Positions 1 to 8,584 of a DNA stretch of 11,847 bases are shown here, piece by piece; positions within the stretch are counted from its first letter, which is position 1, and the number at the start of each line of letters is the position of its first letter. The notes under the pieces are model-generated. The model made no database searches. It saw nothing but the letters and a program-made list of their open reading frames with translations, and was not told where the DNA came from. A program made the translations under genes and the position numbers. The stretch is from Coemansia sp. RSA 922 (taxonomy: Eukaryota > Kickxellomycota > Kickxellomycetes > Kickxellales > Kickxellaceae), in the NCBI GenBank assembly GCA_027577415.1, contig JANBQS010000795.1, forward strand, positions 1 through 11,847. The letters are read 5' to 3'.

Positions 1-854
1 GTCTGTGGAAAAATAGCCTGCAAGCCAAGCATGGAAGCACTAACTACGCCACCTGGGCTGCCACCAAATGATTTTTTTTTTCACTTAAAAAGTTATTGAA
101 TTAGATGTAAGATAACCGTGGCAACAGGCGTAATAAGCAAAGCTATCCGGTATTGCGTCAACCAATACTATGAGCCCTGTCAATATTGCTAGCCTAGGCT
201 GCATGTTGATCGATATTACCCAGCGCCTTGCGACCTTTTGCTTATGCGGGAAGGTGGGGGGAAGGGGAAGCGGGCGAACACAGGCAGTGCTTTCCTTTAT
301 TCGAGCATGTGGGATAGATGTGAAACCGCGCGCGACAGTGAGGGGATTGCTCTATGTAAATGGCAAAATTACTGCTCTGGCGTCTAATTCCAATAAAGGC
401 GTGCGGCCTTTTGTCAAAGTTGCTGGGGGATGGGATGCATGGCGCATATACACTTGTCTTGGTATGGCTTGGGGCGTACAGACAGACGCCTCTCCCCAGC
501 TAGAAAATGCAATGATATTCCGCGATGCAGAAAAAGTTAGCTCTTGCTGTGCCGCCTATTGCTCAAAGCGTAGTAGTGTGCTTGAAGGTGTGTCGTGGAT
601 ACATGAGCATCCTGTATGACGCAATATCACACAGACCGCGGTTCAGCATTGATTGGTGTAGATCAATCAACACGCGTAAGTGCTTTTGCGCAGAAAAAAA
701 CACACACAATATCGCGTTTGGGCATAATCGATCCCTTGCTCGATTGCTCTTCCTTGATCACTTTTTAGTTAGTGCCACTAACTTTTTATTTATTTATTTA
801 TTTTTCAACACTTGCGCCCACTCGCTGTGCTACTCTCATACTCCGGTTTAAGCT
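1..854. other. Upstream intergenic region with no supportable gene
   Basis: The stretch holds a T-run near 70-80, a 149-codon open frame on the + strand (170-619) and, just before the methyltransferase exon, a T-rich tract with four TTTA units. The 149-codon frame has no recognisable domain, no signal peptide and no codon pattern like the neighbouring real genes, so I leave it uncalled. No TATA box is clear before position 855. The final 50 bases are C/T-rich, as in many fungal leaders, so the promoter of the methyltransferase is presumably within about 600-850. Confidence 0.5.
785..800 (+). repeat. (TTTA)4 microsatellite in the methyltransferase promoter region
   Basis: Four perfect TTTA units are followed by a T-run, 55 nt upstream of the proposed start codon at 855. 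It may act as a poly(dA:dT)-like nucleosome-excluding promoter tract. Read on the other strand it gives overlapping AATAAA words, but no minus-strand gene ends here. Confidence 0.7.
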
Positions 855-3800
855 ATGCGCGACAGTGACAGCGATGACTTTGTGCACACGCCCAGCCCAA
901 TTGTGACAAATGAGGAAGTTGTAGTGTCAAAGAAAAAGAGGAAGCTTCCCAAGATCGGACCGCGTAGCAAGGGTAAGTCAGGAATTAAGGGCGCTTGCCT
1001 ACTTACTCTTATATTACTGCACGCAACACACGTTTTACTGCCAAACGTCACGTCATTTGCACTGATCGCTGTTGTTTACTCTTTTATCTATAATAGTTGG
1101 CCGGACCACAGCGTTTCCAATAGGGTACACTGGGAGAATCACCAATGGTACGGCTAGCGATGGTAAGAGCGCGCGTCTATAACTTGCTGCGCGAATCTGC
1201 TATTGCAGCAACTTTGTTTTACGTGGTATTGTACGCGCTGACTTCGCTTTTTGACTCTACGAACACAGCAATTCAACGTATGTAGATGCGATGGATATTA
1301 GCAGCGACGATGACATGAGCCCAATTCCAGTGGCATCCGCTAGTACCTCCAACTGTGAAAGTCCAACTACGCTGGCGGACAATGTGAGTGAATGTGGCTC
1401 CACCACTAGCGCCTTTGTAGTGCCGGTCGTAAAGACAAAGCCCTCGTCTAGACGCGCTGTAAGGGCTCCTGCGAAACCCAAGAGCGCCCCAAAGAAAACT
1501 ACAAACCAGTCGAGTGCCAACCATTATGTTCCGCTCGATGACGAGGAAGTCGAGCACGATGGTCTCGAAGTGATCAACGAGAGTACGCCAGAAGATACAG
1601 GCGCAGAGACTAATGACGAGCTTCCGTGCCGAACGCTGGACAACTTTGTTGTCTTTGACGAGGCCGACGGCAATATCTTCAGCGAGCTAGAGGACATTGG
1701 CATGGAGTACGTGGACATCACCATTTCTGGAAATGTGGAGCCTATAAAGGCCACCGACTTGGATTCCTATTTCAACTATGATCAGGCCGAGTACGATGAC
1801 GACGACGAAGACGACGAGTCTTGTGCCGTGCCTAACGTTTCTGGAGGCAGCGCGGCAGTCAGCGACTCTGAGAACGCTGTCGGCACCAGCAAGCAAAAGG
1901 CCCGTGCTCGCCCAGCGCGCACCACCAGCGAGTTTACGCAGCGCATCAAGCTCTCCGCTATTCTGAACTACGAAACGCACTTGACCAAGAGCGGCGAGAC
2001 TGAAATCTGGGTGCGCACTTGTTTTGCGTGGTACAAGCTGCTGAATCCCGATCCTCGGTACGCGCCCATTTACTCGAGCATGTACAAGAAGGTCTACATC
2101 GCACACCAGGCGTTGGTGCGCGCCAAAGCTGGAGAAAAGATTTCGATAGCACAGTTTGTCAAGGAGCTAAAAGCAAACCCTGGCGATACAATCAGCAGTC
2201 TGGCGCCGATAACCGAGGGCGATCTGCGCAAGTACCGCCAGTCAATCATCGAAGAGATCCAGATCTGCGCCGAATCCACTGAGCAAGAGGAACTGCTCGA
2301 AACGCCCTTGATCAAGGCCATTTGTGGCGGCAAGGCGCGGTCTGCGGCTCCTAGCTCTGTTGCGCGGGGCGTGCGTTCGGGTACCAAAAGCGTCGTTAGC
2401 GACAGGCCCAAGAACGAAAACCCCGCTTGCATCACGCCATTAGTCGCATCCATCGCTCAGGGCCTTTATGCTCGCCACCTACTCAACGTAAGCCACTTTG
2501 AGTCAAAGGACACGTCGACGCCAAGCGGTGACGAGGGAGGCACTGAAGAGAACGCTTGGCGCAAGCGGTACACCGAGGGCACAAAGTCAAAGTCTAGGTC
2601 CAAGGTTGTTGACAATGACAAGGTCAAGGGCAGGGTAGCAATGGCCGACCTAGAGGCACACGTCTCTGTGGACAAATTCAGAGTGAGCCGCGTAAACCTG
2701 AGTGACGATGCACGCCTTCCTAGAGCGGACGATGACAATGTCCACTATAGCGAAGTTGGCATAGTTCCCGCTGCTGTCGCCGGTTCTATGCCTGGTACGG
2801 TAGATGATATCACCGTCAAGGTTGGCGATGTCGTGCTGGTGCGTGCGTCGCCACCCGTTGGTGGCGTACCGCTGGACTCGCTTTGGGACAACGCTACTAG
2901 CGACCCTGTCCAAGAGCGGGTTGTAAAATCAACTGGTGGCTCCAATCTCCATGTGTGTGCTGTGCAGGTCACCAGCATTACCCTCGCAGAATCTGCCAGT
3001 GCGCCGACGTTCCACGGTCAATTGCTGTTACCCGGGAGAGATACTCTCTTGCAGGAAGTGGCGGCAGCGAACGAGTTCTTCTTGGTAGACAGCTGTCAGA
3101 CCTACGGGTTTAGCTCCGCCCTGTGCGGCAAAATTGACATTCCATTCATCCCGTCGGACACGTCCGTCGACACGGCCAAGTGGACTGCATCAGGTCGGCT
3201 CTTTTGCAAGCTCTGGTATGACTTGGCATCTGGGAGTTGCGAGGATGTCAACTTTCACTCCCAAACCACTGACGGTTGCATACCAATGTGGTGCAAGTCG
3301 TGCGAGCGCAATGCCAAGGATACTGGCGCCACGCTTGGAAGAAGGATTGGCGGCTCATCCAGTGGTTCCGAATACGTGCCAACCGCGACTATCAACGGCG
3401 TTGACTACCACCAGTACGATGTGGTCTACTTGCCCTCGTTGCACCCCGACCAGCCTTTTGAAATCGGCTCGATCAAAAAGTTCTACATGGGCGTACCCGA
3501 GACCAAGCTCAAATTTAGCCCTGCGCGCGTGCTAAAGGCCGACGTACAGATGCTCAAGCGTATCCGAGTCCTGCCCGTGGAGATCCGGCCTCCTGGAGAG
3601 AACGTGGCTTACAACGACGAGCGCCACTTGTACTGGACGCCGGTGATACGCGAGGTGGAAGTGTCCAACTTTAAGGGCAAGTGCTGGATCGTCCACCCTG
3701 ACGATATCAAGGGAAGTCTGACTGCCTACAAGGACGCAGACTTTAATGCCTTTTACACGCGATTCAAGGCGACAAAGCCTTGGCCCAGCCGCGAGGAAGA

Positions 3801-5643
3801 GTGGGTTGAGTTGAGGCCGTTGAGCGAAGAGGCGTTGGCCAGCGATTCATCGACTGACACTGCCAGCGGCGACAAGCGGGCGCCAATGCCGCCCTGCTGC
3901 GAAATTTGCAAGCGCGAGCGCCGCCAGCGCAGCCACCTGTTAAAACAGTTCCTAAAGTCGCCCAGCATTGGCGTCAACAGCCCACGGACATCTTTGGACG
4001 AGAAGCCCACCAGCTTTGCGCGCGGGCGACATCCGCTGCGGGCTCTTGATCTGTTTTCGGGCTGCGGCGGCTTGACCCAGGGCATGGACCAGTCAGGGGT
4101 GGTCAAGACCAAGTGGTCCGTCGAGTTTATGCCGTCTGCTGGCTATACATTTGCCACTAATCACCCCGACGCTCAAGTGTACAACGAGTGCTCCAACTTG
4201 TTGCTGGACTCTGCCATCAGAGCGCATCGAGGCGAGACTGCCAAGCCCCTCGTCAACAAGTTTGACGGCAAGGAGTTGCCGCCTATGCCCCAGCCTGGCG
4301 ACGTAGACTTTATCTACTGCGGCCCGCCGTGCCAAGGATTCTCTCGGTGCAACCGGTTCATCAAAGCTGACGACATCAAGACGTCGCTAGTCGCCAATGC
4401 GCTGTCGTACGTGGACTTTTACCGGCCAACGTACTTTTTGCTGGAGAACGTTCGCGGCTTGCTTAGCTATAGGCTGGGCGGCGTCCAGGTCGGGCCAGGT
4501 AAGGTCAGCGGCGGCATTGAGATGGGTATGCTGAAGTTTATACTGCGCACACTGACTACCATGGGGTATCAGGCGCGGTTCTACTTGCTACAGGCCGGTA
4601 ACTACGGATTGGCACAGTCGCGTAGGCGCCTTTTTGTCTGGGCATGCAAGCGTGGCTGCCGACTCCCTGACGTGCCACGGCCGATCACTACGTTTGGAAA
4701 GTCCAACCAGACTAACATCATCTTCCCCGACGGCACTGTGTACGCGCCGCTTGCTCACTTCAATGGCAATGCGCCGCACCACGCAATAACCGTCGATGAC
4801 GCAATCGGCGACCTTCCAAAGTATGAGTTTGTCAACCCAGAGGATGTATACCCGGATCCTGAGGCGACGAATCGCCCGGCTGACTGGCCGCAGTACATTG
4901 CTGTGAACAAGCAGCGCACTACCATTCCGAGCGACTTGGACGGATCGTGCTCGTATGTGGGCAAAATGAAGATGGCGTATACGAGCCCGCCCAAGAGCGA
5001 GTTCCAGCGCTTGCGGCGTCGCAAGGAGCAGGTTTGCATTCCTGGAGCGGAGAACCACAGTGACGAGCTGGTCGACACGCTCTACAACCATGTGAGCCGC
5101 AAGTTCAACTCGCTTAATGTCGAGCGTGTGTGCCGCGTTAAGCTCGAGCCAGGAATGGACCACCACTCTCTTCCGGAGAAGCTCAAGCCCTGGTGCCTAA
5201 CGGCTAAGGAGAGTGCGGCGTCGCGTCACAATGGCTGGAAGGGACTTTTCGGGCGCCTCGATCCTAATGGCTACTTTGGAACGGCGCTGACGGAGCTCCA
5301 GCCCATGGGAAAGAGCGGAACCGTGCTGCTGTATGATCAGCGCCGTGTGCTGTCTGTGCGCGAGTGTGCTCGCGCTCAGGGATTCCCGGACACCTTTGAG
5401 TTCCTGAGCACAAAGGACCAGGTCAGCGATATGCACCTTCAGGTTGGCAATGCCGTCCCACCTCCGCTGGCCTATGCCCTGTCGCTGGAGCTGCGCGAGG
5501 CGCTGTTCCGGGACTACCTTGCTTATGCATCGGACAGCGAGCTTTCTCTAAACGCGGAGGACAGCGAGATCCTTGATGACTTTGCTGGTGATGTTTGTGT
5601 GGATATTCCTCAAAGGATCCAGGCTCCTGTTCTCAGCAACTAA
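855..5643 (+). CDS. DNMT1: DNMT1-family maintenance DNA (cytosine-5) methyltransferase, probably three exons (855-972, 1097-1162, 1286-5643)
   Basis: The enzyme transfers methyl from S-adenosylmethionine to C5 of cytosine in nuclear DNA; the DNMT1 branch keeps CpG methylation after replication. The main frame alone (from the ATG at 1291) is 1450 aa; residue numbers refer to it. An RFTS-like domain spans about 111-300 (RTLDNFVVFDE, ISGNVEP, then WVRTCFAWYKLLNP), split by an acidic insert. BAH1 is about 500-671, ending in C668-x2-C671; BAH2 is about 702-845. Catalytic motifs: I DLFSGCGGL at 920, IV GPPCQGFS at 1011 with nucleophile C1014, VI ENVRG at 1052, VIII QSRRRLF at 1109, IX around RRVLSVRECARAQGFPDT at 1351, X QVGNAVPPP at 1384. 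The target-recognition stretch (PWCLTA, GRLDPNGYF, PMGKSGTV) fits DNMT1 better than DIM-2. No CXXC zinc finger is seen. Two phase-1 introns join an upstream exon with a KKKRK motif. The family call is secure; the 5' exons are inferred. Confidence 0.95.
973..1096 (+). other. Predicted intron 1 of the methyltransferase gene
   Basis: The donor is a perfect GTAAGT after AAGG. A CTGAT branch-like site at 1062-1066 is followed by a pyrimidine-rich tract and the TAG acceptor at 1094-1096, 31 nt from the branch adenosine. The upstream exon 855-972 ends with one base of a codon (phase 1). The open frame starting at 855 would stop at 1155-1157 if this were not removed. Confidence 0.65.
1163..1285 (+). 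other. Predicted intron 2 of the methyltransferase gene
   Basis: The donor GTAAGA follows ATG. A CTGAC branch-like site lies at 1238-1242, and the acceptor TAG at 1283-1285 is 44 nt beyond the branch adenosine. Splicing gives an intervening 66-nt exon (1097-1162, 22 codons, no stop) and rejoins the main frame as GAT GCG ATG, where the last ATG is position 1291. An intermediate AG at 1267-1268 would instead give a stop at 1283-1285. The alternative is one 313-nt intron from 973 to 1285, which also keeps the frame. Confidence 0.5.
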
Positions 5644-5679
5644 CATTTATATTTCTTTCCTGTTTCACGTCTGATTGCA

Positions 5680-5685
5680 TTTATT
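5680..5685 (-). terminator. AATAAA polyadenylation signal for the acid phosphatase gene
   Basis: AATAAA reads on the minus strand 38 nt beyond the phosphatase stop codon. It lies in the 79-nt gap between two convergent genes. The methyltransferase has no perfect AATAAA in this gap; an AATACA-like word at 5690-5695 is its nearest candidate, so its transcript probably ends inside or near the phosphatase 3' end. Confidence 0.55.
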
Positions 5686-5722
5686 AGCAAATACAATTGT
5701 CATGTTACATGTAGCAAGTCCA

Positions 5723-7120
5723 CTACTGAGCGCACTCGGTGACAATGCTCTCGGGAATGTACTCGTCCAAGTGCTTGTAGAAAGTGTCGAGTGGGCAGGC
5801 ATTGAGGTCGCACCACTCAAACTCTGGCTGAACCTTGAGTACTTGTCCATTGTAAATGACACGCACGACGCGGCTGCCGTCGTTCTTCTTCCAGAGCTCA
5901 AACAGAATGTTCGAGGCATATGGCGGCCATAGCATGTTCTTGTTCGACGCCTGGAACGCAGCAAGCAAAGGCCAAATAGTGGAGTCGTGGCCAGAGTACA
6001 GCGCAAACTTCAAGTTGCCAGTCTTGCCAGCAATATGCTCTTGCACTTGGTCCTTCAGAGTGCCCAGCAGCGACCCAGTGACTAGGCGCAGGTAGTTGTG
6101 CGACAGTGGATGGTCCCTGTACTTGAACGTCCACTCATAGTGAGAGTTACGCGCGACTTGAGTCAGGTCCTCGGCAGTAGCACACTTTGGCGTGGACTTG
6201 CCGCTGATACTTGCCCGCTCGCTGCATGGTAGGTCCACTCCGTGGCAGTGGCGCGCTTGCAAAATGTCCATGTAGCCGTCCCAAGAACTTGCCCAGTCTG
6301 AGCCAGACACGTCAAATATACCCGACAGTCTAGCCATTAGCGGGCCCTGGTCCTTGAGGAACGCCTGGAACTGCTCAGAATCGACAATTTTCGACTCGAG
6401 CGTGCGAATTTTGCCACAGGCATCGGCGTTCCCATACATCGTCTCTATTTCCTTTGGGTACGTGTGGAACGGAATCGCAGTCTGTGGCGTAATTTCGCGT
6501 TTGGGCCATAGGGAGCCTAGCAGGGACTCTGCCGAGTTTTTAGTGCGCCACACGTTGGTCGTTCTCGCATAGATCTCGTCAGTGTTGTTGAGTTGGGCAG
6601 ACAGGAATCCTAGCTTATCAATATAGATTCCACGCAACTTTGAACCCAGAAGGCGATGCTGAGACTTGCCCTTGTCGGTCAATTGGCCAACGTCGCACGA
6701 GCCGCGCCAAACCTGGTTGGCATACCCGTATTTGCCGTTCCACGATGGAATCTCGATTAGTTGTCTGAAAGCACCTGTCGTGTTCGTCGCTGGCTGGTCG
6801 GCGCCGTTAAGGTAGATGTTTTCGGCAACTTCATCGCAAGTCCACGTCGTGTTGTCGTTGGATAGCAAGTGGACGGGCGTACGGTCTCCGTGGCGAACTA
6901 CCACTTGCACAAGCTCGAGCTTAGCATCGGGCACAGCGTTGTAGGTCTGGTCGTCTGGGTAGTCAGCGACGCAGTAGTTGTAGGACGCGTCGTCAAATGG
7001 ATAGGCAGAGACGCCAACGCCGAACGACGAGCTGCTGGCTGGACTGGCATTTGCCACAGCTGCCGCCGCAACAAGCGCTACAGTAATGACAACAACCGAG
7101 TTCAAGAAGCGTGCGCCCAT
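5723..7120 (-). CDS. Secreted histidine acid phosphatase (histidine phosphatase superfamily, clade 2)
   Basis: It is expected to hydrolyse phosphomonoesters outside the cell or in the vacuole/lysosome through a phosphohistidine intermediate. I start it at the ATG at 7120 (465 aa); the open frame runs two codons further upstream only through a TTG. Residues 1 to about 26 form a signal peptide (a positive start, then a V/A-rich hydrophobic core ending near ANA-SPA). The catalytic RHGDRTP is at 76-82 with nucleophile H77, and the second signature GHDSTI gives the proton-donor pair H378-D379. A YARTTNVWRT block near 184-193 is the usual substrate-arginine region. Ten cysteines and N-x-T sequons at N90, N113 and N178 fit a disulfide-bonded glycoprotein. 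The GSCDVGQLTDKG block resembles the acid phosphatase-like/2-phosphoxylose phosphatase subgroup, but I cannot fix the substrate. It converges with the methyltransferase gene, and no intron is needed. Confidence 0.92.
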   Translation of the reverse strand: MGARFLNSVVVITVALVAAAAVANASPASSSSFGVGVSAYPFDDASYNYCVADYPDDQTYNAVPDAKLELVQVVVRHGDRTPVHLLSNDNTTWTCDEVAENIYLNGADQPATNTTGAFRQLIEIPSWNGKYGYANQVWRGSCDVGQLTDKGKSQHRLLGSKLRGIYIDKLGFLSAQLNNTDEIYARTTNVWRTKNSAESLLGSLWPKREITPQTAIPFHTYPKEIETMYGNADACGKIRTLESKIVDSEQFQAFLKDQGPLMARLSGIFDVSGSDWASSWDGYMDILQARHCHGVDLPCSERASISGKSTPKCATAEDLTQVARNSHYEWTFKYRDHPLSHNYLRLVTGSLLGTLKDQVQEHIAGKTGNLKFALYSGHDSTIWPLLAAFQASNKNMLWPPYASNILFELWKKNDGSRVVRVIYNGQVLKVQPEFEWCDLNACPLDTFYKHLDEYIPESIVTECAQ

Positions 7121-7481
7121 TAGCAATAAATATGCAACTGTCTAAACTGAATGTGTAATTGTATAAAATAGGTAGATTGGCAACAAAAAAAATAAAGAGG
7201 AAAGAAAGGTGGGACTCAAAGAGTGCTCTCTGTCGCCACAGTCATCGGCTCACACAAGATGGCGGTGTTTCTCAGAACATGGATTTTCAAAAAATAGGGG
7301 ATATTGGTGCACAAACAAAAATAAAAGTAATCACAGTGACAAATCAATTTCACACTTGCGCCTCGCTAAACAGTGGTCTAGTGAAAACCCCATGGTCAGG
7401 CTATTTTTTTTAATGAAGCATTGTTTAATAAAAAAAAAATATAGAGCAATAAGGCTCAAACCTTAGCAAACCCGACATGCT
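7121..7481. other. AT-rich spacer containing the likely phosphatase promoter
   Basis: Read on the minus strand, the 180 bases before the phosphatase ATG contain a C/T-rich tract (around 7185-7215) and an A/T-rich TTTTATA-like word near 7160, which may be its core promoter. No CACGTG-type phosphate-regulator site is visible. The + strand frames of 84-85 codons here look like noise. Homopolymer A and T runs cluster around 7400-7440. Confidence 0.4.
7424..7429 (-). terminator. ATTAAA polyadenylation-like signal downstream of the small ORF
   Basis: ATTAAA reads on the minus strand about 53 nt beyond the stop codon of the 7482-7736 ORF, within a T-rich context. It gives weak support for a real minus-strand transcript there; AT-rich sequence alone can produce it. 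Confidence 0.25.
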
Positions 7482-7736
7482 CTAGTACGAGGAAAAGGGC
7501 CAGTCGTGGCTTGTGCGTGCAGCTGCGGCAGAGAAAGAGTACATGTCGGCAGTACTCTGGGGTTGTGCGTTTAAGAAGGTCATAGTCGTTGGCAGTCGGA
7601 GTATGAAGAACAATGTATAGATCAGGAAGGATGAGGCAAGCAATGCGGGAGCCAAAGTTTCCATAGAAGTCGACTGTGCAGAAAAGGGTAGAGTACTTAA
7701 ATTTGCGTAAAGTATTCGCTGGTGACTGAGGTCCAT
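7482..7736 (-). CDS. Possible small single-pass membrane protein (84 aa, or 60 aa from an internal ATG)
   Basis: I do not recognise this protein. From the ATG at 7736 it has 84 residues; an internal ATG at 7664 gives 60. Residues about 28-48 form a convincing hydrophobic helix (LAPALLASSFLIYTLFFILR), followed by a polar tail that ends in HDWPFSSY. Just before the internal ATG the minus strand reads TTTTCTGCACAG, a good 3' splice acceptor, so the first residues could instead be intron and an earlier exon may exist upstream. An ATTAAA word follows the stop. The ORF is short and could be chance; the membrane helix and the 3' signal are the only support. Confidence 0.25.
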   Translation of the reverse strand: MDLSHQRILYANLSTLPFSAQSTSMETLAPALLASSFLIYTLFFILRLPTTMTFLNAQPQSTADMYSFSAAAARTSHDWPFSSY

Positions 7737-8391
7737 CAACACAAAATATTCTTGAGACTCACATATAGTTGGAGCGACACCGTGTGTAATTTCAATTTAT
7801 TGAAGATGTGAGAGGCTCTCAGAGTCAAAAGCCATTGCTCGTGCCTATACAGGGATCTAGAGCAACAACTTTGACCGTGGCAAATGTCACTATTCGCTAT
7901 TAATTTGCGGCCTTGTTAATAGTGGCGATGATTGTATGAGATTGAGTCTATTTTATTATCCAACGTTTTGAGTATGGTCTGATGAGCAATAGATATTCCA
8001 TATTAAGAGCTTCACAAAAGAGGCAAATTGTACGATATGCTAGGTCAACCATGTATTGTCAATCGTGTAGTTGAACAGCAAAGGCGAAAGGGATAAAAAA
8101 AATGTGCTCGGCTGCCTTGTACTCTGCTAGTTCCGTGGCCCATGTGTGCGTGTTCCACTGGGTCTCAATAAAGGATTTACAGGGAGTGATCACCATGTAC
8201 CGATATTCTCGTATCATATCCTCCAAGGTTACATCTATCAAATTTACAAAAACGACATAATACTAATACCCTATCAATACCTACAAATACAATGGCTATT
8301 ACCAAGCGATAAATTTCCTTGATGCGATAAAAAATATTATTAAAATATTTATTGGCAAGAAACAAAAAATGGCCAAATTACTCCATGGCGT
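7737..8391. other. AT-rich intergenic stretch with no supportable gene
   Basis: No open frame over about 62 codons looks real. A small inverted repeat is visible at 7897-7903/7916-7922 (CTATTAA/TTAATAG), overlapping an alternative pairing of 7888-7894 with 7918-7924. The part from about 8240 to 8375 is strongly A/T-rich, with several TAAAATA/TATTTAT words. I see no RNA gene here. Confidence 0.5.
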
Positions 8392-8410
8392 AACTTGACC
8401 AAAGGGTTTT

Positions 8411-8473
8411 CTTGGTGGATCGACATTAGAGGTAATATGGTGACTAGGCATATTATGTTCACATCTCACCAAG
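8411..8473. repeat. 63-nt imperfect inverted repeat (hairpin) beside the tRNA-like segment
   Basis: CTTGGTG at 8411-8417 pairs with CACCAAG at 8467-8473. The stem continues with GAT 8418-8420/ATC 8463-8465, then GACA 8422-8425 with TGTT 8456-8459 (one wobble), then TAATATG 8433-8439 with CATATTA 8449-8455 around a 9-nt loop. That is about 21 pairs with a few bulges. AACTTG at 8392-8397 can also pair with CAAGTT at 8470-8475, giving an alternative outer stem. Confidence 0.6.
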
Positions 8474-8477
8474 TTGA

Positions 8478-8572
8478 ACACGGCGGGATCCGAACCCAGG
8501 CCAGAAGGGTAAGGAGTCGACCAGCTCCGAAGCACACCTCTATTGGATGATGTCGCATATTGGCTACCAGTC
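8478..8572 (-). other. Degenerate tRNA-like segment with Pol III B-box-like sequence (tRNA pseudogene or SINE head)
   Basis: On the minus strand 8486-8496 reads GGTTCGGATCC, one mismatch from the B-box/T-loop consensus (the conserved A58 is G). GGG and CCC flank the loop as a shortened T stem. Further 5' comes GGAG-CTGGTCGA-CTCC, which folds like a D arm, and an A-box-like TAGCCAATATG lies about 70 nt upstream of the B box. The parts do not assemble into a proper cloverleaf and no acceptor stem closes, so this is not a functional tRNA gene. A decayed tRNA gene or the head of a tRNA-derived SINE whose body is the adjacent hairpin fits best. Confidence 0.35.
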
Positions 8573-8584
8573 TATCTGCAAATC

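Noticed and set aside
170..619. 149-codon + strand open frame near the left end
   Set aside because: No recognisable domain, odd Cys/Gly-rich composition, no promoter or 3' signal tied to it, and a length that can occur by chance.
4588..5166. 192-codon minus-strand frame within the methyltransferase gene
   Set aside because: It is antisense to the catalytic domain, whose + strand frame is certain; a shadow of GC-rich coding sequence.
1291..5643. Assignment as DIM-2 rather than DNMT1
   Set aside because: RFTS and BAH domains occur in both, but the NRF...SLV, ENVRG, PWCL, GRL...G(Y/F)F and VSVRECARxQGFPDT blocks are closest to DNMT1.
7121..7126. Phosphatase start at the upstream TTG (467 aa)
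   Set aside because: A eukaryotic nuclear gene would use the ATG two codons later at 7120, which already begins a good signal peptide.
8478..8540. Functional tRNA gene
   Set aside because: The T stem has mismatches, the conserved A58 is replaced by G, and no acceptor stem or proper anticodon arm can be built.
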